Source: Photobacterium sp. TY1-4
Lineage (GTDB): Bacteria; Pseudomonadota; Gammaproteobacteria; Enterobacterales; Vibrionaceae
Length of the DNA: 64,000 nucleotides
Reading direction: 5' to 3'
Assembly (NCBI RefSeq): GCF_025398175.1
Contig: NZ_CP099735.1
Coordinates: 1,116,001 to 1,180,000, forward strand
Part shown: in pieces, positions 1-7,969 of the stretch
How the letters are laid out: each line of letters opens with the position of its first letter
How positions within the stretch are numbered: position 1 is the stretch's first letter
Notes under the pieces: generated by a model
Databases searched by the model: none
Seen by the model: the letters and a program-made list of their open reading frames with translations, nothing else
What the model was told of the DNA's origin: nothing
Program-made: the position numbers and the translations under genes

Positions 1-314
1 AGGCTAATGCCAAAACAGCCATGAATACCATCAATGTCCAGGCGGGTGGTACTGCTGGTGATCCATCACTGCTGGATCTGGTGGGTTCGGTCCGCTCTTC
101 CCTGGGTGCCAACATTAACCGCCTGGAGCACACCATTACCAACCTGGGCAACATGGTTGAGAACACCACGGCAGCCAAAGGCCGGATCATGGATGCAGAC
201 TTCGCGGTAGAATCTGCCAACATGACCAAGAACCAGATGCTGATGCAAGCCGGGAGCTCCGTGCTGGGTAAATCTGGCCAGCTATCCGGTATGGCGATGT
301 CGCTGCTGCGCTAA
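1..314 (+). CDS. lafA: Lateral flagellin, C-terminal part (cut by window start)
   Basis: This is the 3' end of a flagellin gene. The reading frame is open from base 3, and the ATG at base 21 is internal because the same Met-Asn-Thr-Ile stretch lies deep inside the next complete flagellin. About 104 residues remain and end in the D1/D0 C-terminal helix ([20 protein letters not shown], then MSLLR). That terminus packs against the N-terminal helix in the filament. It is closest to the second flagellin of the array (696-1622), with which it shares the segment before the C-terminal domain. It differs in the tail by Gly for Ser in the SSVLGK motif. The promoter and N-terminus lie outside the window. 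Confidence 0.93.
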   Translation, partial: ANAKTAMNTINVQAGGTAGDPSLLDLVGSVRSSLGANINRLEHTITNLGNMVENTTAAKGRIMDADFAVESANMTKNQMLMQAGSSVLGKSGQLSGMAMSLLR

Positions 315-367
315 GCAGGCACTCCCCAAACCCGAAAGGCTGTCGGACAGGCAGCCGCGGCTACCTC

Positions 368-392
368 AATCCCCGGGCCCTGTTCGGGGATT
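368..392 (+). terminator. Hairpin after flagellin 1
   Basis: The arms AATCCCCG and CGGGGATT pair perfectly around a 9-base loop, 54 bases after the stop codon. It resembles the terminators after flagellins 2 and 3, which have the same ATCCCC arm. It lacks the T-run that follows those, so termination may be weak. Confidence 0.45.
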
Positions 393-616
393 GTCGCAGA
401 TTCAACTGCGAACCATCCGCGTATCATCGCAATTCCTCAATACTCACAAAATGGCAGGTGAAGACAGCACATAAGAGCACCACGAATCGGCAAACCCCAG
501 CCGGACTTCTTCATCGTGCTTGTTCAATGCTGCACAGCCCACGGCAGAACCACTGCCTTCACACCGCCGTAAACATTCAAGCATGCCAACAAGTGAATAA
601 AAAAATCATTTCTTCG

Positions 617-647
617 TTAATCTTTTTCCAATCCCTTCCGCCTTACT
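617..647 (+). promoter_or_regulatory. Flagellin promoter-like element, copy 1
   Basis: TTAATCTTT and GCCTTACT are separated by 14 bases. The same layout (TTAATGTTT, 14 bases, GCCTTATT) precedes the next two flagellin genes, although the surrounding DNA has diverged. This suggests a selected promoter, presumably for the lateral sigma-28 factor encoded at 7970-8698. The match to the enteric sigma-28 consensus (TAAA, 15 bases, GCCGATAA) is only partial. Confidence 0.55.
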
Positions 648-695
648 AAATCAAACCGAACATCTTCTGAAAATTGATAACACGAGGAGACCCCC

Positions 696-1622
696 ATGGC
701 GCTGTCTATGCATACCAATATCGCATCGCTGATCACCCAGAACACGATGACCCAGAACTCCAATCTGCTGAACACAGCCATGGAGCGTTTGAGTACCGGC
801 CTTCGCGTTAACTCTGCGGCCGATGACGCAGCCGGCCTTCAGGTGGCGAACCGTCTGGAAGCACAAACCCGTGGCATGTCAGTCGCCATGCGTAACGCCC
901 AGGACGGTATCTCGATGATGCAAACCGCGGAAGGCGCGATGGATGAAGCAACCAACATCCTTTACCGCATGAACGATTTGGCGACACAGTCTGCGAACGG
1001 CTCAGCCACCGCGACCGACCGTACGGCATTGAACGCGGAATATCAGGAACTGGGTAAAGAGCTGCAATCGATCATGGCGAACACCCAGTTCGGTGGCCAG
1101 AAGCTGCTGAGCGGCGGTGGTTTCTCCGGTACGATTGATTTTCAAATCGGTGCCAGCTCTGCTGAAAAACTGAGTGTTGATGTTTCTGTAAATCTGGGCA
1201 AAGTGGATACAGGCTTTAAGTCAGCCGCAGCTGCTGCCAAAATTGATCCCGCTACAGGAAAATCTGATACCGCAGCAACAGCAGGTGATCTGGGAGATAT
1301 CCTGGATCAGGCCAATGCAAAAGTTGCCATGAATACCATCAATGTCCAGGCGGGCAGCACTGCCGGTGACCCATCACTGCTGGATCTGGTGGGTTCCGTC
1401 CGCTCTTCCCTGGGTGCCAATATTAACCGCCTGGAGCATACCATTACCAACCTGGGCAATATGGTTGAAAACACCACAGCTGCCAAAGGCCGGATCATGG
1501 ATGCGGATTTCGCGGTGGAATCTGCCAACATGACCAAGAACCAGATGCTGATGCAAGCCGGGAGTTCTGTGCTGAGCAAATCAGGCCAGCTATCCGGTAT
1601 GGCGATGTCACTGCTGCGCTAA
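696..1622 (+). CDS. lafA: Lateral flagellin (LafA-type), copy 2
   Basis: This encodes a 308-residue flagellin subunit of the lateral flagellar filament. The N-terminal D0/D1 domain (about 1-150, with [20 protein letters not shown]) and the C-terminal domain (about 230-308, ending MSLLR) are nearly identical to those of copies 3 and 4. The centre (about 165-225) is different and longer, rich in Ala, Lys and Asp. The start is fixed by GAGGAG at 684-689 and by the shared [11 protein letters not shown] terminus. The protein is exported unfolded through the flagellar type III apparatus without a cleaved signal peptide. It carries its own promoter-like element and terminator, so it is probably monocistronic. 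Confidence 0.96.
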   Translation: MALSMHTNIASLITQNTMTQNSNLLNTAMERLSTGLRVNSAADDAAGLQVANRLEAQTRGMSVAMRNAQDGISMMQTAEGAMDEATNILYRMNDLATQSANGSATATDRTALNAEYQELGKELQSIMANTQFGGQKLLSGGGFSGTIDFQIGASSAEKLSVDVSVNLGKVDTGFKSAAAAAKIDPATGKSDTAATAGDLGDILDQANAKVAMNTINVQAGSTAGDPSLLDLVGSVRSSLGANINRLEHTITNLGNMVENTTAAKGRIMDADFAVESANMTKNQMLMQAGSSVLSKSGQLSGMAMSLLR

Positions 1623-1676
1623 ACAGACACTCTCCAAACCAAAAAGGCTGCCGGACAGGCAGCCGCTGCTCCCTAC

Positions 1677-1704
1677 ATCCCCAACTCAGGTTGGGGATTT
1701 TTTT
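1677..1704 (+). terminator. Rho-independent terminator of flagellin 2
   Basis: A perfect 9-bp stem (ATCCCCAAC with GTTGGGGAT) closes a 4-base loop and is followed by a run of seven T. Confidence 0.9.
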
Positions 1705-1746
1705 ATGCGCCTCACCGAGCGGTACATGGGCATTGGCCCGCTCTCC

Positions 1747-1809
1747 ACGCAATTACGCAATTACGCAATTACGCAATTACGCAATTACGCAATTACGCAA
1801 TTACGCAAT
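1747..1809. repeat. 8-bp tandem repeat (ACGCAATT), 7.9 copies
   Basis: Seven perfect head-to-tail copies of ACGCAATT are followed by a partial eighth (ACGCAAT). They lie between the terminator of flagellin 2 and the promoter-like element of flagellin 3, about 60 bp upstream of that element. Such a perfect array is prone to slipped-strand copy-number change. A short open frame across it (1691-1873) is an artefact of the repeat. Confidence 0.97.
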
Positions 1810-1869
1810 CAGGATAAATCCAAAAAAAAACATCAAGATAAAATTAATCAAAAAATACGGGCTCTGTAA

Positions 1870-1900
1870 TTAATGTTTTCTGAACTACATCCGCCTTATT
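1870..1900 (+). promoter_or_regulatory. Flagellin promoter-like element, copy 2
   Basis: TTAATGTTT and GCCTTATT are separated by 14 bases, ending 49 bases before the start codon. It has the same layout as the elements at 617-647 and 3007-3037. Confidence 0.6.
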
Positions 1901-1949
1901 CATGAGAACAGATAATCTTCTGAAAGATAAACAACGTAGGAGAACACCC

Positions 1950-2801
1950 ATGGCGCTGTCTATGCACACCAATATCGCATCGCTGATCACCCAGAACACG
2001 ATGACTCAAAACTCCAACCTGCTGAACACAGCCATGGAGCGTTTGAGCACCGGTCTTCGCGTTAACTCTGCGGCCGATGACGCAGCCGGCCTTCAGGTGG
2101 CCAACCGTCTGGAAGCACAAACCCGTGGCATGTCTGTGGCGATGCGTAACGCCCAGGACGGCATCTCAATGATGCAAACCGCGGAAGGCGCGATGGACGA
2201 AATGACCAACATCGTTTACCGCATGAACGACTTGGCCACCCAGTCTCTCAACGGCACCAACTCAGCCACAGACCGGACAGCCATGAACGAAGAGTTTGGC
2301 CAGCTTGCAGCAGAGCTGGACAACATCATGGACAACACCAAGTTTGGTGGCCAAAAGCTTCTGGATACCGATGGTTTTGCTGCAGGTGCAGTCAATTTTC
2401 AAATCGGCGCTTCTTCAGCAGAAACGCTGGCAGTGAACGTAAAAACAGAGATTGATGCAGTTGCAGCAACACTGGCTCATGCCGATGTTGCCGGCGGTAT
2501 CGATGATGCAACCAAAGCCAAAGCAGCGATGGATAAGTTAAGCGGTGCTGGCGGCCTGATCGAGCAAATTGGTACCACACGTGCCGGCTTTGGTGCCAAT
2601 ATCAACCGCCTGGAGCACACCATCACCAACCTGGGCAACATGGTTGAAAACACCACGGCGGCTAAAGGCCGGATCATGGATGCGGATTTCGCGGTGGAAT
2701 CAGCCAACATGACCAAGAACCAGATGCTGATGCAAGCCGGGAGCTCTGTGCTGAGCAAGTCAGGTCAGCTATCCGGTATGGCAATGTCGCTGCTGCGCTA
2801 A
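1950..2801 (+). CDS. lafA: Lateral flagellin (LafA-type), copy 3
   Basis: This encodes a 283-residue flagellin with the same N-terminal (about 1-100) and C-terminal (about 215-283) polymerisation domains as its neighbours. It has a short central domain of its own. The frame can be extended upstream to 1902, but the ATG at 1950 is the right start. It follows AGGAG at 1938-1942 and gives the [11 protein letters not shown] terminus shared by the other copies. The centre is closer to copy 4 than to copy 2 (both have [20 protein letters not shown]). It has its own terminator at 2854-2883. Confidence 0.96.
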   Translation: MALSMHTNIASLITQNTMTQNSNLLNTAMERLSTGLRVNSAADDAAGLQVANRLEAQTRGMSVAMRNAQDGISMMQTAEGAMDEMTNIVYRMNDLATQSLNGTNSATDRTAMNEEFGQLAAELDNIMDNTKFGGQKLLDTDGFAAGAVNFQIGASSAETLAVNVKTEIDAVAATLAHADVAGGIDDATKAKAAMDKLSGAGGLIEQIGTTRAGFGANINRLEHTITNLGNMVENTTAAKGRIMDADFAVESANMTKNQMLMQAGSSVLSKSGQLSGMAMSLLR

Positions 2802-2853
2802 GCAGGCACTCTCCAAACCAGAAAGGCTACCGGACAGGCAGTCGCAGATCCCT

Positions 2854-2883
2854 AAATCCCCAATCCAGGTTGGGGATTTTTTA
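2854..2883 (+). terminator. Rho-independent terminator of flagellin 3
   Basis: The CCCCAA/TTGGGG stem, extended by flanking A-T pairs, is followed by a T-run. It is a close relative of the terminator at 1677-1704. Confidence 0.88.
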
Positions 2884-3006
2884 TATGCCTCACCGCGCGC
2901 ACACCATGGGTATTTACCCGTCCCTCACACAAGCACACCTCAAAAAACTAAAATGAAATCAACAAGATCATCATAAAAAAATTATTAAAAAATACTGGTC
3001 CTGTAG

Positions 3007-3037
3007 TTAATGTTTTCAACATTGCATCCGCCTTATT
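3007..3037 (+). promoter_or_regulatory. Flagellin promoter-like element, copy 3
   Basis: TTAATGTTT and GCCTTATT are separated by 14 bases, upstream of the fourth flagellin. The core blocks match copy 2, while most of the flanking sequence is different. Confidence 0.6.
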
Positions 3038-3085
3038 CAAGCGTACAGAAATACTTTCGAAAATAAGCACACGAGGAGAACACCC

Positions 3086-3943
3086 ATGGCGCTGTCTATG
3101 CATACCAATATCGCATCGCTGATCACCCAGAACACGATGACTCAGAACTCCAACCTGCTGAACACAGCCATGGAGCGTTTGAGCACCGGTCTTCGCGTTA
3201 ACTCTGCAGCCGATGACGCAGCCGGCCTTCAGGTGGCCAACCGTCTGGAAGCACAAACCCGTGGCATGTCAGTCGCCATGCGTAACGCCCAGGACGGCAT
3301 CTCAATGATGCAAACCGCAGAAGGTGCGATGGACGAGATGACCAACATCGTTTACCGCATGAACGACCTGGCCACCCAATCTCTCAACGGCACCAACTCA
3401 GCCACCGACCGGACAGCCATGAACGAAGAATTTGGCCAGCTTACAGCTGAGCTGAAGAACATCATGAGCAACACCAAGTTTGGCGGCCAGAAGCTACTGG
3501 AGACCGATGGTTTTGCCGCAGCAGCCGGCGTTACGTTCCAAATTGGTGCTTCTTCAGCCGAAACACTGACAATTAAACCTGAAGCTGAGATTAAAGCTGT
3601 TGCTGATGCACTGGCTGCAGGCACCGCAGTTGCCGACGGTATCGGTGATGCGGCTAAAGCCGGGGCTGCTATGGCTGCACTGAGCGGTGCTGGCGGCCTG
3701 ATTGAGGACATTGGCACGGTCCGCGCCAGCTTTGGTGCCAACATCAACCGCCTGGAGCACACCATCACCAACCTGGGCAACATGGTTGAAAACACCACAG
3801 CTGCCAAAGGCCGCATTATGGACGCTGACTTCGCAGTGGAATCTGCCAACATGACCAAGAACCAGATGCTGATGCAAGCCGGGAGCTCTGTGCTGAGCAA
3901 ATCAGGCCAGATGTCTGGCATGGCGATGTCGCTGCTGCGCTAA
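3086..3943 (+). CDS. lafA: Lateral flagellin (LafA-type), copy 4
   Basis: This encodes a 285-residue flagellin, the last of the tandem array. The N-terminal 100 residues match copy 3 almost exactly. The centre differs by substitutions and a short Ala-rich insertion. The C-terminal domain ends [15 protein letters not shown], with Met where the others have Leu. GAGGAG precedes the ATG. Having four intact-looking genes with conserved ends and divergent middles points to duplication with continuing gene conversion of the ends. Confidence 0.96.
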   Translation: MALSMHTNIASLITQNTMTQNSNLLNTAMERLSTGLRVNSAADDAAGLQVANRLEAQTRGMSVAMRNAQDGISMMQTAEGAMDEMTNIVYRMNDLATQSLNGTNSATDRTAMNEEFGQLTAELKNIMSNTKFGGQKLLETDGFAAAAGVTFQIGASSAETLTIKPEAEIKAVADALAAGTAVADGIGDAAKAGAAMAALSGAGGLIEDIGTVRASFGANINRLEHTITNLGNMVENTTAAKGRIMDADFAVESANMTKNQMLMQAGSSVLSKSGQMSGMAMSLLR

Positions 3944-3971
3944 GCAGGCATCCCGTTCACACCACGCCATC

Positions 3972-3996
3972 AAAGCCGCCTTGTGCGGCTTTTTTA
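3972..3996 (+). terminator. Rho-independent terminator of flagellin 4
   Basis: AAAGCCGC pairs with GCGGCTTT around a short loop, and the T-run continues to 3996. Confidence 0.9.
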
Positions 3997-4331
3997 TATC
4001 CGCATGCTCCTTTGCAACACCGCCTCCGGCTTCATCGCAGTGACGCATCCCCCGCTTGAGCAGCATTGTGTTTCTCCCCCGGCTACCGCGCATCTCTCGG
4101 TTAATGTCTTCACTCTTTCCGTCGCCTTGTTAGAAAGAGTGCCGTCTATCACTCAAATGCATCCCAGGCGCAATGTGGCTTTCTCCCGGTGCTGCCGAAT
4201 CGGACATCAAACGGAAGAGCGGAAAGCACGGCGGAAACACAAAAGGGGAAGCTGCACTTCCGCCACCCATACCATGGGTGAAGAAAGATGCATAAATCAT
4301 TAATTTTACAGGATTTACTATCTCAAATAAC

Positions 4332-4347
4332 TGGCATAGAAATTGCC
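4332..4347 (+). promoter_or_regulatory. Sigma-54 (-24/-12) promoter of the fliD operon
   Basis: TGGCATAGAAATTGCC matches the sigma-54 consensus. It has GG and GC exactly 10 bases apart within TGGCA...TTGC. It lies 28 bases before the fliD start codon, leaving room for a transcription start near 4358 and the ribosome site AAGGAG at 4365-4370. In Vibrio lateral systems, early and middle genes depend on sigma-54 and the activator LafK. LafK is not in this window. Confidence 0.75.
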
Positions 4348-4375
4348 ATAACAGCGACAGCATTAAGGAGTACTC

Positions 4376-5713
4376 ATGAGTTCTATGGATCCGATCAGCA
4401 TGGCAACCAAGCTGGCCACCATTGATGTTCAGCCTTTTCAGCAACGCTACAGCATGCAGGCCAACCAGTTCCAAAGCGAATTAACGGCACTGGGCAAAGT
4501 TGAATCGGCCTTGCGCAAATTTCGCACAGCCGTTGAAGACATGAACAGCAGCACCGCCGGTATCATCAAAAATACCGCCACGCTGTCGCAAGAAGACAAT
4601 TTTTCAGCCAGCGTTAATGCCAATGCCCTGAGCGGGAATTACCAGGTCTTTGTTGAGCAGATCGCCACGGCCCACCAGCTGTCAGCCGGATTACCGGTCG
4701 GCACGACGGCCGATACCGAGGTACCGCTGACCGGTAGCCTGGATATCATCATCAACGGCGAAGCGATGTCGCTGGATCTGACCACCATCGACAAGAATGG
4801 TGACGGCAAAGGCACCTTGGCGGAACTGGTCAGTGCGATCAATGCCGACAGCACCAATCCGGGCGTGAACGCGACCCTGGTTCGGGCTGATGGTGCAACG
4901 CACTTCATGCTGTCGAGCTCCGAGACCGGCACGGCCAACAGCATCAATGTCAGTGCCACGGGCACCGGCCAGGCCTGGTTTGAAGATGCCTTTACCAACG
5001 TCACGGATATCAGTACGCCGCAGGATGCCAAAATCTGGCTGGGCCCACAGGGGACCGGCCTGGCACTGACCAACAGCTCCAATACCTTCACCGGTGTGAT
5101 TGAAGGGGTAGATTTGACCGTCTCCAAAGCCCAGACCGCCGGCGAACAGCCCATCAGCATGGGTATTGGTGCCGATCAGGAAGGGACCAAAGAGCAGCTC
5201 AATGCACTGATTGACGCTTACAACAGCCTGGTCTCCACCATCGACAGTCATACCCAAAGTGGTTCGAAAGATGAAAAGCGCGGCGTCCTCGCCGGGGATC
5301 CGACCATCCGTTCGATTGAAAGCCAGCTCAACAGCGTTCTGCGAAGCCAGTACAACGGCCAGAGCCTGATGAGCATGGGCCTGAGCCTGAACCGTGAAGG
5401 CAAGCTGGAACTGGATAGCAAGCGCTTTGAAGCAGCACAAGCCAACGACAGTGCCGGTTTGGAAGCCATGTTCAATGGCGACGGTAACCTGCTCGATTCC
5501 CTGGAAAAAAACCTTGAGCCATTCCTGAAGTTCTCCACCGGCCTGCTGTCCTCGCGTAAAGATGTCCTCCAGCAGAACATTTCCCGCATCGACGACAAGC
5601 AGGCCACGCTCGATCGCAAATTCCAGATGTCTTATGACCGTTATCTGGCCCAATTTACCCAAATGAACACGCTGATGTCTCAGATGAACCAGACCAGCAC
5701 CCTGTTCATATAA
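4376..5713 (+). CDS. fliD: Flagellar filament cap protein FliD (LafB, HAP2)
   Basis: This encodes the 445-residue cap at the tip of the lateral filament, which helps flagellin monomers fold into the growing end. The FliD N-terminal region (about 10-105) and the C-terminal domain (about 205-440) are present. The last 45 residues form the expected heptad-rich helix (QATLDRKFQMSYDRYLAQF) that packs in the cap pentamer. AAGGAG sits just before the ATG. It is first in a tightly spaced operon reaching motB and is preceded by a sigma-54-like promoter. The order after the flagellins matches lafABCDEFSTU of Vibrio parahaemolyticus. Confidence 0.95.
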   Translation: MSSMDPISMATKLATIDVQPFQQRYSMQANQFQSELTALGKVESALRKFRTAVEDMNSSTAGIIKNTATLSQEDNFSASVNANALSGNYQVFVEQIATAHQLSAGLPVGTTADTEVPLTGSLDIIINGEAMSLDLTTIDKNGDGKGTLAELVSAINADSTNPGVNATLVRADGATHFMLSSSETGTANSINVSATGTGQAWFEDAFTNVTDISTPQDAKIWLGPQGTGLALTNSSNTFTGVIEGVDLTVSKAQTAGEQPISMGIGADQEGTKEQLNALIDAYNSLVSTIDSHTQSGSKDEKRGVLAGDPTIRSIESQLNSVLRSQYNGQSLMSMGLSLNREGKLELDSKRFEAAQANDSAGLEAMFNGDGNLLDSLEKNLEPFLKFSTGLLSSRKDVLQQNISRIDDKQATLDRKFQMSYDRYLAQFTQMNTLMSQMNQTSTLFI

Positions 5714-5726
5714 CCAGGAGCCCCCC

Positions 5727-6116
5727 ATGTTAATGCAAGATTCGGGTTTTAACTCATATCAACAGGTCGACCTTGACGCTCAGGCCGCCGCCGCCAACCC
5801 ACATCAGCTGGTGCTGATGCTGATCGACGGTTTGCTGGATGAGCTAATCCGTGTCAAAGGCCATATCACCGCCCAGCGCCTGGCCGACAAAAGTGCCGGG
5901 ATCAACAAGTGCATGAATATCCTGATGGGACTCGACAGTGCGCTGGATATGGAAAGTGGCGGCGACATTGCGGCTAACCTGCACGATTTATATGACTTCT
6001 CCCAGGTTGAGCTGTTCAACGCCAGTGTGCATAACGACATTGAGCGGATCGGGAACGTGGAGCTGGTGATGAGCAATATCCGTGAAGGCTGGGAAGGAAT
6101 GGCTCAGCATGGCTAA
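5727..6116 (+). CDS. fliS: Flagellin chaperone FliS (LafC)
   Basis: This encodes a 129-residue cytoplasmic export chaperone. It binds the flagellin C-terminus and prevents premature polymerisation. The family pattern is clear: an N-terminal YQQVDLDAQAAAANPHQLVLMLIDG segment (about residues 8-33, shown in part), then helices with HITAQRL and a C-terminal helical bundle. It lies 13 bases after fliD, with AGGAG before the ATG. Its 3' end overlaps the next gene by 8 bases, consistent with translational coupling. Confidence 0.93.
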   Translation: MLMQDSGFNSYQQVDLDAQAAAANPHQLVLMLIDGLLDELIRVKGHITAQRLADKSAGINKCMNILMGLDSALDMESGGDIAANLHDLYDFSQVELFNASVHNDIERIGNVELVMSNIREGWEGMAQHG

Positions 6117-6411
6117 CCTGACGCCCCAGCATTTGCTTCTGCTGGCTGACAAACTCAATGCTGCTGCCGGTTGTCACGACTGGCAGCAGGTCAAGCGCAT
6201 TGACCTGCAAATCAGACAACTGTTCCCGGCGTCGAAATCGCTGCCTGCAACCCCGGCGCTTCAGGACAGCCTGAGCCAGCTCAAGCGCGCCCATCAGCAT
6301 GCCTTGATTTCGCTGTCCCAGGCCCGGGAAAAGCTCAAACAACAGCTGGATTCAGCCACAGAGCAAAAGGAACGCCTGATGGCCTATCAACTTGCGATGG
6401 ATATGGAGTAA
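6109..6411 (+). CDS. FliT-like flagellar chaperone (LafD)
   Basis: This encodes a 100-residue, mostly helical protein in the fliT/lafD position between fliS and fliK. The ATG at 6109 is preferred to the in-frame ATG at 6082. It gives a short overlap with fliS, and AAGGA lies about 11 bases upstream. The C-terminal half is a Gln/Lys/Glu-rich helix (SLSQAREKLKQQLDSATEQK) as in FliT-type export chaperones. The assignment rests more on position than on sequence, since FliT proteins are poorly conserved. Confidence 0.7.
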   Translation: MANLTPQHLLLLADKLNAAAGCHDWQQVKRIDLQIRQLFPASKSLPATPALQDSLSQLKRAHQHALISLSQAREKLKQQLDSATEQKERLMAYQLAMDME

Positions 6412-6414
6412 CGC

Positions 6415-7467
6415 ATGCAACCAACGCCTCACTTTCCCCCGGGCAACCTGAGCCAGACTCAGCAAAACGGCAGCTCGGCTGAACCCGGTACCAAAGTACG
6501 CGCCGCGAATGCTTCAGCATCGGAGCAGGCCGGTCAGTCGCGTCCGGGAACGTTCAAACAGGCGATCGGCTGGATGCAGCGCCAGGGAACGTCGGCCGAT
6601 CCCGAAACCCAGGGATCCACCGAGGAGACGACAACCGAGGGACTGTATCATCCGGTCGGTGGCGAGTCGCCCCTGCAAGATGCCATGCTCCCCCTGAATG
6701 CTACTGCGATGAGCCAAGGGAGCCCCCATGCCGCGGCATCAACAACCGTGTCATCAGCAACCCGCCTCGGCGGCCAGTCGATTGACCGGGCGACCTCACT
6801 GACCGCGCAACTCACCCGCGCAGAGCCGCACTTGGGTTCCGAGCAGCGCACGGCAGTCCTGCAGCCGGAAGGCACCGGCAAAATGACGTCGCTTTCTCCG
6901 ATCCCTCAAGAGCTGTTCAACTTTCGGTCCGAAGGGCTAGCCCCGTCGCTGAGCGCCGCTGCCGGCGCTGAGCAGGCAGCTTCAACCCAGTCCCACCCGT
7001 CGACAGCACCTGCGGGCACCCGCGCCGTATGGGCAACCGTGCCGATGGATGCCGCGCCCGGCAAGTGGGGGGAGCAAATGCTTCAGGTGCTGCAAGATCG
7101 CGTGTATCTGCAAGCCAGTCAGCAGATGCAGGAGGCCCGTATCCGTCTTGATCCGCCGGATCTGGGCAAGCTGGACCTGGTGGTGCGCGTTGACGGTGAT
7201 CGCCTGAACGTGCAGATCAACGCCAACCACAGTGCCGTGCGTGATGCCCTGGTTCAGGTATCGGATCGACTCCGGGCCGAGCTGGCGCAACAACAATTCG
7301 TCCATGTGGATGTCAATGTGGGCTCTGGCGAACAAGGCCGCGGCGAACAGGCACACACCCAACACGAAGAGGACCACTATCAGCCTGTGATCCACCAAGC
7401 CAGTGAGCCATCCACGACAACCATCACTGGCACCCCCGATGAACACTGGTTATCGACAACCGCTTAA
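6415..7467 (+). CDS. fliK: Flagellar hook-length control protein FliK (LafE)
   Basis: This encodes a 350-residue secreted ruler that ends hook growth and switches export specificity. The first 200 residues are low-complexity and rich in Ser, Thr, Gln and Ala, typical of the family's extended N-terminus. The conserved C-terminal domain spans about 215-310 and includes the hallmark RLDPPDLGKLDLVV (near residue 242) and the following VRVDGDRLNVQI strand. The tail is Gln/His-rich. It starts 3 bases after the previous stop. Confidence 0.92.
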   Translation: MQPTPHFPPGNLSQTQQNGSSAEPGTKVRAANASASEQAGQSRPGTFKQAIGWMQRQGTSADPETQGSTEETTTEGLYHPVGGESPLQDAMLPLNATAMSQGSPHAAASTTVSSATRLGGQSIDRATSLTAQLTRAEPHLGSEQRTAVLQPEGTGKMTSLSPIPQELFNFRSEGLAPSLSAAAGAEQAASTQSHPSTAPAGTRAVWATVPMDAAPGKWGEQMLQVLQDRVYLQASQQMQEARIRLDPPDLGKLDLVVRVDGDRLNVQINANHSAVRDALVQVSDRLRAELAQQQFVHVDVNVGSGEQGRGEQAHTQHEEDHYQPVIHQASEPSTTTITGTPDEHWLSTTA

Positions 7468-7479
7468 TAGGTTATATCC

Positions 7480-7962
7480 ATGACAAAAAAGCAACTTTCC
7501 GTAATTATTGCTGTGATGATCCTGGTCAGTATCATCATTTCTGCCGCCACCTTTACCGGTGCCGTGCTGTACATGAAAAACAGTGACCCGAATGCCACGG
7601 ATAGCATGTCACAGATGTTCTCTTTCAACAGCGAACCGAAACCCGCTCAACCGTCGTTTCACCAGCTAGAAAAGCTGGTCCTGAGCGTGAAAGGCCAACG
7701 TCAAACCCACTTCGTGATGTTGGAACTGGCAGTCGAAACCCGCTTTCCCGAGGAAATTCAGGAAATTGACAACTACATGCCGGTGGTTCGTAACTCGCTA
7801 CTCAAGCTGTTCAGCAATAAAACCTACGAGCAGTTGCAGCAGGAGCGAACCATCGACAGTCTGCAGGAAGAAGTCAAAAACACCCTGCTGGACGCCTTTG
7901 CTGACACCCAGTTTGCGAAGCACATTGATGATGTGCTGTTCACCAAGTACGTGATCCAGTGA
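7480..7962 (+). CDS. fliL: Flagellar basal-body-associated protein FliL (LafF)
   Basis: This encodes a 160-residue inner-membrane protein with one transmembrane helix (about 8-31) and a periplasmic domain. FliL forms rings around stator units and supports torque at high load. The periplasmic part has the family's QTHFVMLELAVETRFPEE strand region and a C-terminal amphipathic end (LFTKYVIQ). A location just before the sigma-28 and stator genes is normal for laf clusters. Confidence 0.9.
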   Translation: MTKKQLSVIIAVMILVSIIISAATFTGAVLYMKNSDPNATDSMSQMFSFNSEPKPAQPSFHQLEKLVLSVKGQRQTHFVMLELAVETRFPEEIQEIDNYMPVVRNSLLKLFSNKTYEQLQQERTIDSLQEEVKNTLLDAFADTQFAKHIDDVLFTKYVIQ

Positions 7963-7969
7963 GGCCGCC

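Larger units (their letters stand above)
315..695. other. Intergenic between flagellin genes 1 and 2
   Basis: No convincing gene is seen. The stretch holds a hairpin at 368-392 (arms AATCCCCG and CGGGGATT) without a T-run, and the flagellin promoter-like element at 617-647. The middle part resembles neither flanking flagellin. The 63-codon open frame at 458-649 has no ribosome site and no recognisable features. Confidence 0.6.
1623..1949. other. Intergenic between flagellins 2 and 3
   Basis: This stretch contains, in order, a small hairpin (1646-1664, GGCTGCC paired with GGCAGCC), a strong terminator (1677-1704), an 8-bp tandem repeat (1747-1809), an AT-rich stretch, and the promoter-like element at 1870-1900. 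No gene is seen. Confidence 0.75.
3944..4375. other. Intergenic between flagellin 4 and fliD
   Basis: This contains the flagellin terminator (3972-3996) and, at its right end, a sigma-54-like promoter (4332-4347) for the fliD operon. The middle 300 bases show no supported gene. Open frames there on both strands lack ribosome sites and family features. Confidence 0.65.

Noticed and set aside
1691-1873. Open frame across the ACGCAATT array
   Set aside because: Its product is mostly the artificial repeat NYAITQLR. It starts inside the terminator of flagellin 2.
4345-4351. Sigma-28 -10 box (GCCATAA) before fliD
   Set aside because: The same bases form the -12 part of a much better sigma-54 site, and no matching -35 lies at the right distance.
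4691-5728. Long open frame antisense to fliD (345 codons)
   Set aside because: It is a shadow of a well-supported gene, with no family features or ribosome site and an odd residue composition.
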